In this document: piece after piece, positions 9,464-17,667 of the stretch
How the letters are laid out: the number at the start of each line of letters is the position of its first letter
Numbering within the stretch: the stretch's first letter is position 1
Origin: Streptomyces sp. NBC_01276
GTDB taxonomy: Bacteria > Actinomycetota > Actinomycetes > Streptomycetales > Streptomycetaceae
Length of the DNA: 64,000 nt
Reading direction: 5' to 3'
Assembly: GCF_041435355.1 (NCBI RefSeq)
Contig: NZ_CP108442.1
Span: forward strand, 3,286,001-3,350,000
Translations under genes and position numbers: made by a program
Notes under the pieces: generated by a model
The model's input: only the letters and a program-made list of their open reading frames with translations
What the model was told of the DNA's origin: nothing
Databases searched by the model: none

Positions 9464-10267
9464 GTGGAAAAGAATCTTGAGTTCCCTGACCTGCTGCGAC
9501 TGATCGATGAGCGGTCGACCGCCTTCCGCGCCGCGGTCGCCGCCGCGCCCAGTCTCGACGCACCGGTGCCGACCTGCCCCGAGTGGACGCTGTTCGACCT
9601 GGTGAAGCACCTGGGTGGGGGAGACCGTTTCTGGGCGGCCATCGTCGCCGCGGGGCCTGCCGACGGCCCCCCGGCCGAGGCCGCCGCTGCGCGCGCCGCT
9701 CTGGAGTTGCCGCGGGAGCGTGAGGCCCTGCTGGCCTGGCTGGCCGCGTCGACGCAGCTTCTGCTGAGCGCCCTGCGCGAGGCGGGCCCGGACGCCGACT
9801 GCTGGGCGTGGTGGACTGGGTTGCAGACGCCGCGGACCTCTGGCGGAGTCGCCCAGCACCGGGTCCAGGAGAGCGCGGTGCACACCTACGACGCCCAGCT
9901 CGCCGCGGGCGCCCCGCAGCCGCTGCCGTCCGGGGTCGCCCTCGACGGTGTCGAGGAGTTCCTGTTCACCTGCGTGGCGTCGCCCAGCGCCTGGCCGCAC
10001 AAGCCCACGACCTTCGACTTCCACGCCACCGAGGGCCGCTCCTGGCGCCTCACGGTCGACGGCGACGGCGCACGCTCCGCCCGCATACCCGCGCCCACGG
10101 CCACGGCCACGACCGGCGAGGACCCGGACGCAGCCGGCGTCTCCGTCCGTGGCACGGCCAGCGAGTTGGTCATCTACCTGTACGACCGCATCCCTGCCGA
10201 ATCCCTGCACCTTGACGGAGACGCGGGGCTGCTCGACCTGCTCCGCGCCTGGGAGCCGGAGCACTAG
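9464..10267 (+). CDS. Maleylpyruvate isomerase family / mycothiol-dependent DinB-like protein
   Basis: A 267-residue protein of the actinobacterial TIGR03083 family: an N-terminal DinB-like four-helix bundle (residues ~10-150) with VPTCPEWTLFDLVKHLGG and the histidine-containing AQHRVQESAVHTYDAQ segment, which normally supplies metal ligands, followed by a C-terminal alpha/beta domain. Related proteins are mycothiol-dependent isomerases or transferases, but most members have no assigned reaction. The GTG at 9464 gives the standard start. Confidence 0.8.
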   Translation: MEKNLEFPDLLRLIDERSTAFRAAVAAAPSLDAPVPTCPEWTLFDLVKHLGGGDRFWAAIVAAGPADGPPAEAAAARAALELPREREALLAWLAASTQLLLSALREAGPDADCWAWWTGLQTPRTSGGVAQHRVQESAVHTYDAQLAAGAPQPLPSGVALDGVEEFLFTCVASPSAWPHKPTTFDFHATEGRSWRLTVDGDGARSARIPAPTATATTGEDPDAAGVSVRGTASELVIYLYDRIPAESLHLDGDAGLLDLLRAWEPEH

Positions 10268-10309
10268 GACGGAGCGGGGGCGAGCCGGCGAAGAGCCTCA
10301 TCACCGCCC

Positions 10310-10339
10310 CCGTACCCGCACCCGTACCCGCACCCGCAC
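10310..10339. repeat. CCCGTA/CCCGCA hexamer repeat
   Basis: Five alternating CCCGTA and CCCGCA units lie between the convergent ends of the isomerase-like and MOSC genes. No clear function. Confidence 0.6.
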
Positions 10340-10365
10340 GGCGTTCGCCGGCGGGACGGGCGGGG

Positions 10366-11076
10366 TCACTCCAGGACCAGCGGATCGCCGAGCCGTACGG
10401 TGCCCTGGGTCACGATGCCCGCGAGCATGTCGAGCCGGTTGTCGTGGGCCCGGGCGATGGTCTTCAGGACCAGTGGGGAGTGCGGGAGGTCCCGCTGGGC
10501 CTGGTTCGTCATCACGCACCGCTCGCTGGAGCGCACGAACTCCACGCACAGGCCGTCCCCCGCATGCGCCTTGCGTCCGGCCCACTCGTCCTCCACGAAG
10601 GGCGGGGTGCCGGGCGGGGTGCGCAGCAGCACGTTCGGCCGGAAGCGGCGTTCGTCCACCGGGACGCCGGGTATCTCCGCGCGGATCCAGTCGAGGGTGG
10701 CGGTGGTGAGGACGCTCAGCGGCAGCTGGTCGAAGTGCGAGATCCCGCCCTCGCGGGCCAGCTCGACGTCGTCGCGGCCGAGGTAGGTGCGCAGGTACGC
10801 CGTGGGGTCGGCCACGGGCTCCCCCTGAGGGTCGATCAGCTCCGGCCGCCCGCTCCCCTCCGGGTAGCGGGAGCTCAGGTGCAGCAGACCGTCCATGCGG
10901 CGGAAGCGCCGGGTGTTCTTGCCCGACCCGAACCTGCCCTCGCCGTCGCGCACCGCGTAGAGCCGGTCACCGACCAGCCCGCGCCCGTCGACCTCCGCGC
11001 AGCGCAGCCGCTCGCCGCCGGTCGACTTGATCGGGTACCGCCACAGCCGTTCGATCACGCCCACGATGTCCGTCAT
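10366..11076 (-). CDS. MOSC domain-containing protein
   Basis: A 236-residue protein with the MOSC N-terminal beta barrel (LWRYPIKSTGGERL, GLVGDRLYAV) and the C-terminal MOSC core (RFRPNVLL, then SSERCVMTNQAQRDLP, with the conserved cysteine in RCVMTN). MOSC proteins move sulfur or bind molybdenum cofactor-like ligands; without partner genes here the substrate is unknown. The ATG at 11076 is unambiguous. A small unknown gene on the same strand ends 15 bp upstream, so the two may be one transcript. Confidence 0.85.
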   Translation of the reverse strand: MTDIVGVIERLWRYPIKSTGGERLRCAEVDGRGLVGDRLYAVRDGEGRFGSGKNTRRFRRMDGLLHLSSRYPEGSGRPELIDPQGEPVADPTAYLRTYLGRDDVELAREGGISHFDQLPLSVLTTATLDWIRAEIPGVPVDERRFRPNVLLRTPPGTPPFVEDEWAGRKAHAGDGLCVEFVRSSERCVMTNQAQRDLPHSPLVLKTIARAHDNRLDMLAGIVTQGTVRLGDPLVLE

Positions 11077-11091
11077 CGTCGTGACGGTAGT

Positions 11092-11430
11092 TCACGGGGG
11101 CGGAACGGGCCCCGGCGCCGGCGCGCCCGGGGCCGGACGCCAGAAGCGCCCGTCAGGCAGGGCCTGACGGGCGCCGAGGAAGTACTCCGCGTCGCGCTGG
11201 AACCGGACGTCCGGAACGGCGCCGCGCACGTGCCCCCAGACGCCGGGCGCCACGCGGTACTCGCCCGCCACCATCCAGGGATCGTCACCCAGCACGAAGA
11301 GGTGCCTGATCGCCAGGAACTGGTCCCGCGACAGGGAAACGGACTCGACTATCTCCTCGTCCGCATCACGGAAGCCGATCAGATCCCAGACGAGGTTGTA
11401 GCCGTCGGCGAATGGATAGTCGCTGCTCAT
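11092..11430 (-). CDS. Hypothetical protein, 112 aa
   Basis: The product starts MSSDYPFADGYNLVWDLIGFRDADEEIVESVSLSRDQF and is acidic in its first half, then basic with a proline-rich end. It has no signal peptide or membrane segment and no family I recognise. It lies just upstream of, and probably in operon with, the MOSC gene. Its promoter must lie at the border of the repeat element that begins about 55 bp upstream. Confidence 0.6.
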   Translation of the reverse strand: MSSDYPFADGYNLVWDLIGFRDADEEIVESVSLSRDQFLAIRHLFVLGDDPWMVAGEYRVAPGVWGHVRGAVPDVRFQRDAEYFLGARQALPDGRFWRPAPGAPAPGPVPPP

Positions 11431-11582
11431 CGACGCCACGCTAGGCCGCACCCCACCTGCCCGCACCTGCTTTTCAGGCGGAACGGGGCCTGAGGGCTGG
11501 GTGGTCGGGGGTGGGGGTGGGGGTGGGGTCGGCCGGGGTCGGGGGTGGGCGGTGCGCCCTTGGTCCGGGTCTGGGGAGGGCT

Positions 11583-11726
11583 GGGGGCGTCCCGCCAGTC
11601 CACTGTCCTTCCGTGTCGGGCCGGTCCCTCAAGGGCGCTCCTTCGTCGCGTCGCTTCGCGATGGCCTTCGGCCACCCTTGACCGACCGTCCCGCCCCGGA
11701 ATGCCAAAGACTGTCGGGAAGCCCCC
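11583..11726. repeat. Left-arm palindromic module of repeat copy 1
   Basis: Outer arms GGGGGCGTCCCGCCAGTC (11583-11600) and GACTGTCGGGAAGCCCCC (11709-11726) pair with two mismatches; an inner stem pairs TCAAGGG with CCCTTGA. Inside are two smaller hairpins including GATGGCCTTCGGCCAC. Confidence 0.8.
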
Positions 11727-12025
11727 AGGGAAACGGCCGGGAGGAAACCGAGAGTCAGGGGGCCAGCCAGAGATGTACGAGCCCTACCCGCCTGGGCAGA
11801 CCCGAGGCACGGGCCCCCTCGTTCTGATTCCGGGCCGGGTGCTGCCTGACCACCCCAAACGGCGACCAGACCGCCCGGCCATGCCTTCAGGACGGCACAC
11901 GCATCGGATCGCTACGCGCTTCTCTTGGCATAGCGTCTGCGACCCGTCTGGGGCTGGACATAGGCCGCCCAAGACGGCCGGTAGGCGTGCTTGTCGGGCG
12001 GTTGGCGGCCGCCATGGCTCTTACC

Positions 12026-12060
12026 GGACTCTGAGGACGACAAAGTCGTCCTCAGAGTCC
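12026..12060. repeat. Perfect 16-bp central hairpin of repeat copy 1
   Basis: GGACTCTGAGGACGAC (12026-12041) is followed by AAA and its exact reverse complement (12045-12060). It marks the dyad centre of the element and could act as a bidirectional terminator or as a DNA cruciform. Confidence 0.9.
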
Positions 12061-12402
12061 GACAGGCAGCACCAGCGCCCCTCCAGAGCCCATCCGGCAC
12101 GCCAAAAGGCACAAATAAACCCGCGCTCGCGTGAGAGACCAAGACCCCCGGACCGTGGGCGGCTTATGTCCAGCCACAGGCAGGCGGCAGACGCTATGCC
12201 GAGTGAAGCGCGTAGCGATCCGATGCGCCTGCCGTCCTGAAGGCATTGCCGGACGGTCTGGTCGCCGTGTCGTGTGGGCTGGCGGCACCCGGCCCGGAAT
12301 CAGGGGGATGTCGGCCCGTATCTCGGGTCCGCCCAGGCGGGGAGGGCTCGCGCATCTCTGGGATGCCCGCCCCTCGAAGATCTCCCCGTGGACCGTTCTT
12401 TT

Positions 12403-12549
12403 GGGGGTTTCCCGGCAGTCTTTGGCATTCCGTGGCGGGACGGGCTGTCAAGGGTGGCCGAAGGCCATCGCGAAGCGACGCGACCGAAGGGAGCGCCCTT
12501 GACAGCCCGGCCCGACGCGGAAGGACGATGAGACTGACGGGAAACCCCC
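12403..12549. repeat. Right-arm palindromic module of repeat copy 1
   Basis: Arms GGGGGTTTCCCGGCAGTC (12403-12420) and GACTGACGGGAAACCCCC (12532-12549) with an inner perfect stem GGGCTGTCAAGGG/CCCTTGACAGCCC. This is the same module as at 27536-27682 and 58659-58805. Confidence 0.85.
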
Positions 12550-12620
12550 AAACCCTCCCCGACACGGACCGAGTCGAGTCCCGCCGCCCCCCGACCCCGA
12601 TCCCGTTCAGCCCCGCCCCC

Positions 12621-13214
12621 TCAGTCCCCCACCGGCCTGTACGTGCACACGTTGACGCCCGCCGGGCTCGTTGCCGTCGAGACGAGTTCGAGGGTTCGGC
12701 GGCCGCCGTCCGTCGGGAAGATCGACTTGCCGCCGCCGAGGAGGACCGGCATGACGATCAGGCGGAGTTCGTCGACCAGGCCCTCGGCGATGAGGGTGCG
12801 CGCCAGGGTGGGGCTGCCCATCACCAGCAGGTCGCCGCCGTCGGCCGCGTGCAGTTCGCGGAGGCGGGCGAGGGCTTCGGCGCCGGGGATGAGGGTGGTG
12901 TTGTTCCAGGTCAGGTCGGCGTCCGTGAGGGTCGCGGAGACGACGTGCTTGGCGATGGAGTTCATCTGGTCCGCGAAGGGGTCCCCCGCCCGGCCGGGCC
13001 AGGCGGCCGCCATCGTCTGCCAGGTGCGGCGCCCGAAGAGGAGGGCTTCGGCCTTGGCGGTGGCGTCGGCGAAGGCGCCGCCGACGACCTCCGGGTCGAA
13101 GAAGGGCTGCGACCAGCCGCCGTGGGCGAAGCCCCCGTCAGTGTCCTCCTCCGGCCCGCCCGGGGCCTGGACGACGCCGTCGAGGCTGATGAACTCGCTG
13201 ATGACGATGCGCAT
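12621..13214 (-). CDS. Dihydrofolate reductase / RibD C-terminal family protein
   Basis: A 197-residue protein starting MRIVISEFISLDGVVQAPGG, with LLFGRRTWQTMAAAW, a nucleotide-binding GGDLLVMGSPTLARTLIAEGLVDELRL and a terminal VMPVLLGGGKSIFP. This is the COG0262 type, an NADPH-dependent reductase-like fold common in actinobacteria, usually of unknown substrate rather than true dihydrofolate reductase. The ATG at 13214 follows AAAGGAAC. Repeat copy 1 begins 6 bp after its stop. Confidence 0.88.
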   Translation of the reverse strand: MRIVISEFISLDGVVQAPGGPEEDTDGGFAHGGWSQPFFDPEVVGGAFADATAKAEALLFGRRTWQTMAAAWPGRAGDPFADQMNSIAKHVVSATLTDADLTWNNTTLIPGAEALARLRELHAADGGDLLVMGSPTLARTLIAEGLVDELRLIVMPVLLGGGKSIFPTDGGRRTLELVSTATSPAGVNVCTYRPVGD

Positions 13215-13438
13215 GGGACTCGTTCCTTTGCTCGGGTACCTCGGCCACCTCAGGTGCCTCTGGTACCGCAGTTGCCTCAACTGCCTCGGTCGGGCTTACA
13301 GAAGGAGAGACTGCGGGGTCGCGCGGGAATCATCGCTCCGGACGCTGTGACCTGTCCCACACCGCCGTACGGTCCGGCATCTGACACATCACGGGGCGGG
13401 CGGGCCCGCCCTCGCGCCCGGGGCCGTACCCTCCGCGC

Positions 13439-13837
13439 ATGATCGATTCACTCACCCACGTCCGCGTCGCCCGGCCGTCCCTCGACCTGGAGGCCGCCGA
13501 GCGGTTCTACGTCCAGGGCCTCGGACTGGACGTCCTGTGGCGGACGACCGGTCAGGTTCCCGGGGAGCACGACCTCGTCATGGTCGGGCCCGCCGGCGGT
13601 GGATGGCACTTCGAGCTGACCCGGGACCCCGAGAACCCGCTCGCGCCCACCCCGACCGTCGACGACCTGTTCGTCGTCTACCTCGGCGAGGCCCCCGACG
13701 AGGACCTCGTCAGCCGGCTCGTCGACCACGGCGGGACCCGGGTCCCCTCGCACAACCCGTACTGGGACGAGTACGGGGTCACGGTCGCCGACCCGGACGG
13801 CTACCGGCTCGTGCTCTGCTCCCGCACCTGGGGCTGA
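13439..13837 (+). CDS. VOC family (glyoxalase-like) protein
   Basis: A 132-residue single-module vicinal-oxygen-chelate protein: LTHVRVARPSLDLEAAERFYVQGLGLDVLW at the N-terminus and WDEYGVTVADPDGYRLVLCSR at the C-terminus, each providing a metal-ligand position typical of the fold. Candidate roles are glyoxalase, dioxygenase or antibiotic binding; nothing nearby decides. Convergent with the small secreted protein at 13918. Confidence 0.85.
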   Translation: MIDSLTHVRVARPSLDLEAAERFYVQGLGLDVLWRTTGQVPGEHDLVMVGPAGGGWHFELTRDPENPLAPTPTVDDLFVVYLGEAPDEDLVSRLVDHGGTRVPSHNPYWDEYGVTVADPDGYRLVLCSRTWG

Positions 13838-13843
13838 GCCCCC

Positions 13844-13904
13844 GCCGGTCCGGCCTCCGGGGCGTCGAGCACGTCCGGCGTTTCGAGGAGGGCGCCGGAC
13901 CGGC
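13844..13904. terminator. Long-loop inverted repeat between convergent genes
   Basis: GCCGGTCCGGC (13844-13854) and GCCGGACCGGC (13894-13904) are exact reverse complements with a 39-nt loop, placed between two convergent stop codons. Probably a bidirectional terminator. Confidence 0.5.
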
Positions 13905-13917
13905 TCGCCGGACGGGG

Positions 13918-14211
13918 TCAGCCGCCGACCTTGGGGGCCTTGGGCAGGCCGGAGGAGAGGGCGGTGCCGGCGCCCGTGAGGGAGGCGTCGGTGGCCTTGG
14001 AGGCGGTTCCGGCCGCCTGGGCGGTCACGCCGACGGCGGTCTTGGTGTCCTGCACGGCCTGCCCGGGGTGGTCGACGATCTGACCGACGCGCTTGGCGAG
14101 GGGCTTCACCGCGGTGGCGTTGCCGTCCGCGGCGTGGGCGGCGGGGGTGAGTGCGATTGCGGCGCCGCCGGACAGGAGCAGGGCGGTGAGGGTGCGCTTC
14201 ATGGCCTTCAT
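13918..14211 (-). CDS. Small secreted protein, 97 aa
   Basis: It begins MKAMKRTLTALLLSGGAAIALTPAAHA, a Sec signal peptide with cleavage after AHA. The mature ~68 residues are Ala/Thr/Lys-rich, helical in character, with no cysteine. The start could be either ATG (14211 or 14202). Function unknown; such proteins are common in Streptomyces secretomes. Confidence 0.7.
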   Translation of the reverse strand: MKAMKRTLTALLLSGGAAIALTPAAHAADGNATAVKPLAKRVGQIVDHPGQAVQDTKTAVGVTAQAAGTASKATDASLTGAGTALSSGLPKAPKVGG

Positions 14212-14370
14212 GCACGGCCCAACGACCTCACCGCACCCCGGGTCACCGGTCGCCGCGGGCGTTCCGCGCATCGGGCTACCCCGGCGCCGGCGGCCCGGCG
14301 CGTCCCGGCGGGCCCGCGCCCCGGGCCCGCGCCCCCGGCGTACTCCCGGCGCACCCCCGCCGGGGCGGGG

Positions 14371-15966
14371 TCAGTCCTCGACCACCAGGGCGGGGGTGGA
14401 CTTGGTGAGGACCTCGCCGCGGAAGAAGGCGGGGCTGCGGCGTTCGGTGACGAACATGATGACCAGGCCGAGGGCGAGGAGGCCGACGCCGATGACGAAG
14501 ACGCTGCCGACGCCGAGGCCGGGGATGGTCGAGCCGGAGCCGTAGGAGGGGTTCCAGGCGTCGGTGAGGGTCTTGAAGAAGACCGCGGCGAGGAGGAGGC
14601 CGCCGATCACCGGGAGGATGCCCTTGAAGAGCAGGTCGCGCACGGAGTCGCGCAGTTCGCCGCGGAAGTACCAGGCGCAGGCGAAGGCCGTCAGCGAGTA
14701 GTAGAAGCAGATCATCAGGCCGAGCGCGAAGATCGTGTCGGTGAGGACGTTCTCGCTGACCAGGGTCATGACCGTGTAGAAGGCACCGGTGGCGACGCCC
14801 GCCGTGACGGTGGCGCGGCCCGGGGTCTTGAACTTCGGGTGGACCTTGGCGTAGGAGGCGGGCAGGGCCTCGTACGTGGACATGGCCAGGACCGTGCGGG
14901 CCACCGGGATGAAGGTGGTCTGCAGGGAGGCGGCGGCCGAGGCGAGGACGGCGACGAAGAGCAGGATGCCGAGCACCGGGCCCATGACGGGGCCGGCGAG
15001 GGCGGCGAAGACGTTGGCGGAGGTCTCCGGGTTGCCGAGGCCGAGGCCGGAGGTGCCGGAGCCGACGGCCATCTGGGCGGCGATGCCGGTGGCCAGGTAG
15101 GAGCCGACGAGGACGACCATCGCGATGAGCGAGGCGCGGCCGGGGGTCTTGGAGGACCCGATCGTCTCCTCGTTCGCGGTGAGGCAGGTGTCCCAGCCCC
15201 AGTACATGAAGATCGAGAGGGAGAGCCCGGCGGTGAAGGCGGCCATGGAGCCGACCGCGAAGGGGTTCATCCACTCCCACGAGAAGCTGAGTCCCGTGTC
15301 GAAGGTGCCGGCGGAGGCCTTCTGGAAGGCCATCGCGACGAAGACCGCGAGGACGAGGAGCTGGAGGCCGACCAGGGTGTACTGGATGCCCTTGGTGGCG
15401 GTCATGCCGCGGTAGCTGATGGCGGTGGCGACGGCGATCAGCGTCAGGCAGGTGGTGATGTGGACGAGTTTGCTGTCGTCCAGCCCGGCGATCGACGGAT
15501 TGTTCGTGATCTCGCCGGCCAGCAGCCAGAAGTAGGAGGTGGCGACACCCGCGAGGTTGGAGAGCACGATGATCGTGGCGATCACCAGGCCCCAGCCGCA
15601 CATCCAGCCGATCCGCGGGCCGAAGGCCTTGACGGTCCAGGTGAAGGAGGTGCCGCAGTCCGGCATGGCCTTGTTGAGCTCGCGGTAGGCGAAGGCGACC
15701 AGCAGCATCGGGAGGAACCCGGCCAGGAAGACGGCCGGCATCTGGACGCCGACCTCACCGGCGGTGGAGCCGAGGGTGGAGGTCAGGCAGTAGACGGGGG
15801 CGACGGTGGAGATGCCCAGGACGGCGCTGCCCACCAGACCGACGGACCCCTTGCCGAGGCCCTTGCCGCGGACCTCGCCCTCGCCGCCGCCTTGGCCCTC
15901 GCCCTCGCCCTGGGCGCCGCCATTTACCGCGTCTCCGACCTTCTGCCGAACGTCCAGCTGTGTCAT
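14371..15966 (-). CDS. APC-superfamily amino acid permease
   Basis: A 531-residue membrane transporter with about 12 hydrophobic helices. The first helix carries GSAVLGISTVAPVYCL, equivalent to the substrate-binding GSxxxxG turn of APC carriers, and WTVKAFGPRIGWMCGW and MYWGWDTCLTANEET are typical of the family's cores. Residues 14-40 form an unusual glycine/glutamate-rich cytoplasmic tail (GEGEGQGGGEGE). It probably imports an amino acid or amine by cation symport. The upstream 230 bp are unusually AT-rich and hold its promoter. Confidence 0.88.
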   Translation of the reverse strand: MTQLDVRQKVGDAVNGGAQGEGEGQGGGEGEVRGKGLGKGSVGLVGSAVLGISTVAPVYCLTSTLGSTAGEVGVQMPAVFLAGFLPMLLVAFAYRELNKAMPDCGTSFTWTVKAFGPRIGWMCGWGLVIATIIVLSNLAGVATSYFWLLAGEITNNPSIAGLDDSKLVHITTCLTLIAVATAISYRGMTATKGIQYTLVGLQLLVLAVFVAMAFQKASAGTFDTGLSFSWEWMNPFAVGSMAAFTAGLSLSIFMYWGWDTCLTANEETIGSSKTPGRASLIAMVVLVGSYLATGIAAQMAVGSGTSGLGLGNPETSANVFAALAGPVMGPVLGILLFVAVLASAAASLQTTFIPVARTVLAMSTYEALPASYAKVHPKFKTPGRATVTAGVATGAFYTVMTLVSENVLTDTIFALGLMICFYYSLTAFACAWYFRGELRDSVRDLLFKGILPVIGGLLLAAVFFKTLTDAWNPSYGSGSTIPGLGVGSVFVIGVGLLALGLVIMFVTERRSPAFFRGEVLTKSTPALVVED

Positions 15967-16197
15967 GGGTCAGGACGTTAGACGGTGCGGTTTCCACATT
16001 CGGAAGACTTAAGTCCGGATCTGAGGACCCAAAAATGCCTTGGAATCTTGAGGTCGAGAGAGTTAATGATCGCGCAATGAAAGGCTCACGGGCCCACCGG
16101 TCATCGTTTCGGCGGACCCGGAGCCCACCTTTCACCATGCGGAAACCGCAGCACTGTCCGTTTTGCGGCTTTTCAAACTTTCCAGATCAATTTTTGG
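15967..16197. other. AT-rich intergenic region upstream of the permease
   Basis: About 230 bp with A/T runs (CCAAAAATG, CAAACTTTCC, CAATTTTTGG) well below the GC content of its surroundings. It contains the permease promoter and the 3' end region of the aldehyde dehydrogenase. GCGGTTTCC near 15984 and GCGGAAACCGC near 16141 form related inverted sequences that might be regulator sites. No gene is seen. Confidence 0.5.
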
Positions 16198-17667
16198 TCA
16201 AGCCCATACGATCGACTGGATTTCGCTGTATGCGTGCAGCGCGTACGATCCCACGTCCCGCCCCACACCGCTCCGCTTGAACCCACCGAACGGCGCCTCC
16301 ATGTTCCGGCCGATCGTGTTCACCCCGACCCCGCCCGCCCGCAGCCGCCGCGCCACGCGGAAAGCGCGGGCCGCGTCCCCCGACCAGACGTAGCTCAGCA
16401 GCCCGAAGTCGCTGTCGTTGGCCAGCCGGACCGCCTCCTCCTCGCCCCCGTCGAACGGAACGACCACCACCACCGGCCCGAAGATCTCCTCCCGGACCAC
16501 GCGCATGTCGTTGGTGCAGTCGACGAGGAGGGTCGGCGCCACGTAGAAGCCGCGGCCGTCCCCGACCACCGGACGCTCCCCGCCGCAGGCGATCCGCGCC
16601 CCCTCCTTCCGCCCCAGCTCCACGTACGACTCCACGCGGTCCCGGTGCGCCCCCGAGATCACCGGGCCGACCACCGTGCCCCGCTCCCCCGGATCGCCCA
16701 CCTTCATGAAGGCCAGGTAGCCCGTCAGCTTCTCCACCAGCTCCGCGTACACCGACCGGTGCACGATCACCCGCGTCGGCGCCGTGCAGATCTGGCCGGA
16801 GTAGAAGGAGAACGTCGTACCGATCCCCAGCACCGCCGCGTCGAGGTCGGCGTCCTCCAGGACGACCGCCGCGCCCTTCCCGCCCAGCTCCATCAACTGC
16901 CGCTTCATGCTCCGCCCGCACGCCTCGGCGATGCGCTGCCCGACGCCCGTGGAGCCGGTGAAGGACACCATGTCCACGGACGGGGAGTCCACCGCCGCCT
17001 CGCCCACCTCCACCGAGGCACCCGAGACCACGTTCACCACCCCGGCCGGCACCCCCGCCTCGTGCAGCGCCTCGGCCATCTTGAACACCGACAGCGGATC
17101 CTGCGGGGCCGGCTTGACCACCACCGTGTTCCCCATGGCCAGGGCCGGGGCCACCTTGCCCGCCGGGTTCGCCCACGGGTTGTTGTACGAGGTGATGCAC
17201 GTGACCACCCCGACCGGCTGGCGCACCTCCAGCGCGCCCAGCACGCTCGCCCTCCCCATCGGGCCGGCCTCGGTCACCTGCGGCGGCAGCCCGCGCTCCA
17301 CCGGCTCCAGCGCGCCGCGCGCGTACCGCCGGAAGCGGGACACCCCGACGCCCACCTGCATCCCGCGCGCGATCCCCGTCGGAGCGCCCGTCTCGGCCCG
17401 CGCGAGGGCCGCCCACGGTTCGAACTCCCGCTGCATGACGTCCGCGGCCCGGTCCAGGATCGCCGCCCGCTCCTCCGGCGCCGTACGGGACCAGCCCTCG
17501 AAGGCCCCGGCGGCGGCGCGGGCCGCTTCCTCGACCTGGGCGCGGGAGGCCTCGGGGGCGAGACCGACGACGGACTCGTCCGCCGGGTTCACCACCTCGT
17601 AGTGGCCGCCGTCCGGCTCCACCCACTCGCCGCCGATGTAGAGCCGCTGCGCCGCTTCACCACTCAT
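16198..17667 (-). CDS. Aldehyde dehydrogenase family protein
   Basis: A 489-residue NAD(P)-dependent aldehyde dehydrogenase. The cofactor-binding FTGSTGVGQRIAEA, the general-base Glu260 (MELGGKGAA) and the catalytic Cys294 (SGQICTAPT) are intact and spaced 34 residues apart as in the family, and PFGGFKRSGVGRD is at the C-terminus. It should oxidise an aldehyde to the acid. Its ATG overlaps the stop of the upstream deacylase by four bases (ATGA), indicating translational coupling, so the two enzymes likely act in one pathway. Confidence 0.95.
   Translation of the reverse strand: MSGEAAQRLYIGGEWVEPDGGHYEVVNPADESVVGLAPEASRAQVEEAARAAAGAFEGWSRTAPEERAAILDRAADVMQREFEPWAALARAETGAPTGIARGMQVGVGVSRFRRYARGALEPVERGLPPQVTEAGPMGRASVLGALEVRQPVGVVTCITSYNNPWANPAGKVAPALAMGNTVVVKPAPQDPLSVFKMAEALHEAGVPAGVVNVVSGASVEVGEAAVDSPSVDMVSFTGSTGVGQRIAEACGRSMKRQLMELGGKGAAVVLEDADLDAAVLGIGTTFSFYSGQICTAPTRVIVHRSVYAELVEKLTGYLAFMKVGDPGERGTVVGPVISGAHRDRVESYVELGRKEGARIACGGERPVVGDGRGFYVAPTLLVDCTNDMRVVREEIFGPVVVVVPFDGGEEEAVRLANDSDFGLLSYVWSGDAARAFRVARRLRAGGVGVNTIGRNMEAPFGGFKRSGVGRDVGSYALHAYSEIQSIVWA

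Larger units (their letters stand above)
11485..12615. repeat. 1.1-kb imperfect inverted-repeat element, copy 1 (full)
   Basis: A noncoding element with two divergent arms in opposite orientation around a perfect hairpin at 12026-12060. Landmarks appear in mirror order: GCTACGCGCTTC (11911) and GAAGCGCGTAGC (12205), GGACATAGGCCGCC (11956) and GGCGGCTTATGTCC (12159), and an outer ~145-nt palindromic module in each arm (11583-11726 and 12403-12549). Copy 4 at 57738-58871 matches it nearly base for base over most of its length, including both ends. No ribosome binding site, transposase or convincing protein was found in it. It fills the space between a small minus-strand gene and the DHFR-like gene. 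Confidence 0.9.

Noticed and set aside
11485..12615. Insertion sequence
   Set aside because: Long inverted repeats fit an IS, but no transposase or its remnant could be read in any frame.
12246..13442. Long plus-strand open frame across the right arm of repeat copy 1 and antisense to the DHFR-like gene
   Set aside because: It lies antisense to a clearly recognisable reductase gene and covers repeat sequence; GC-driven.
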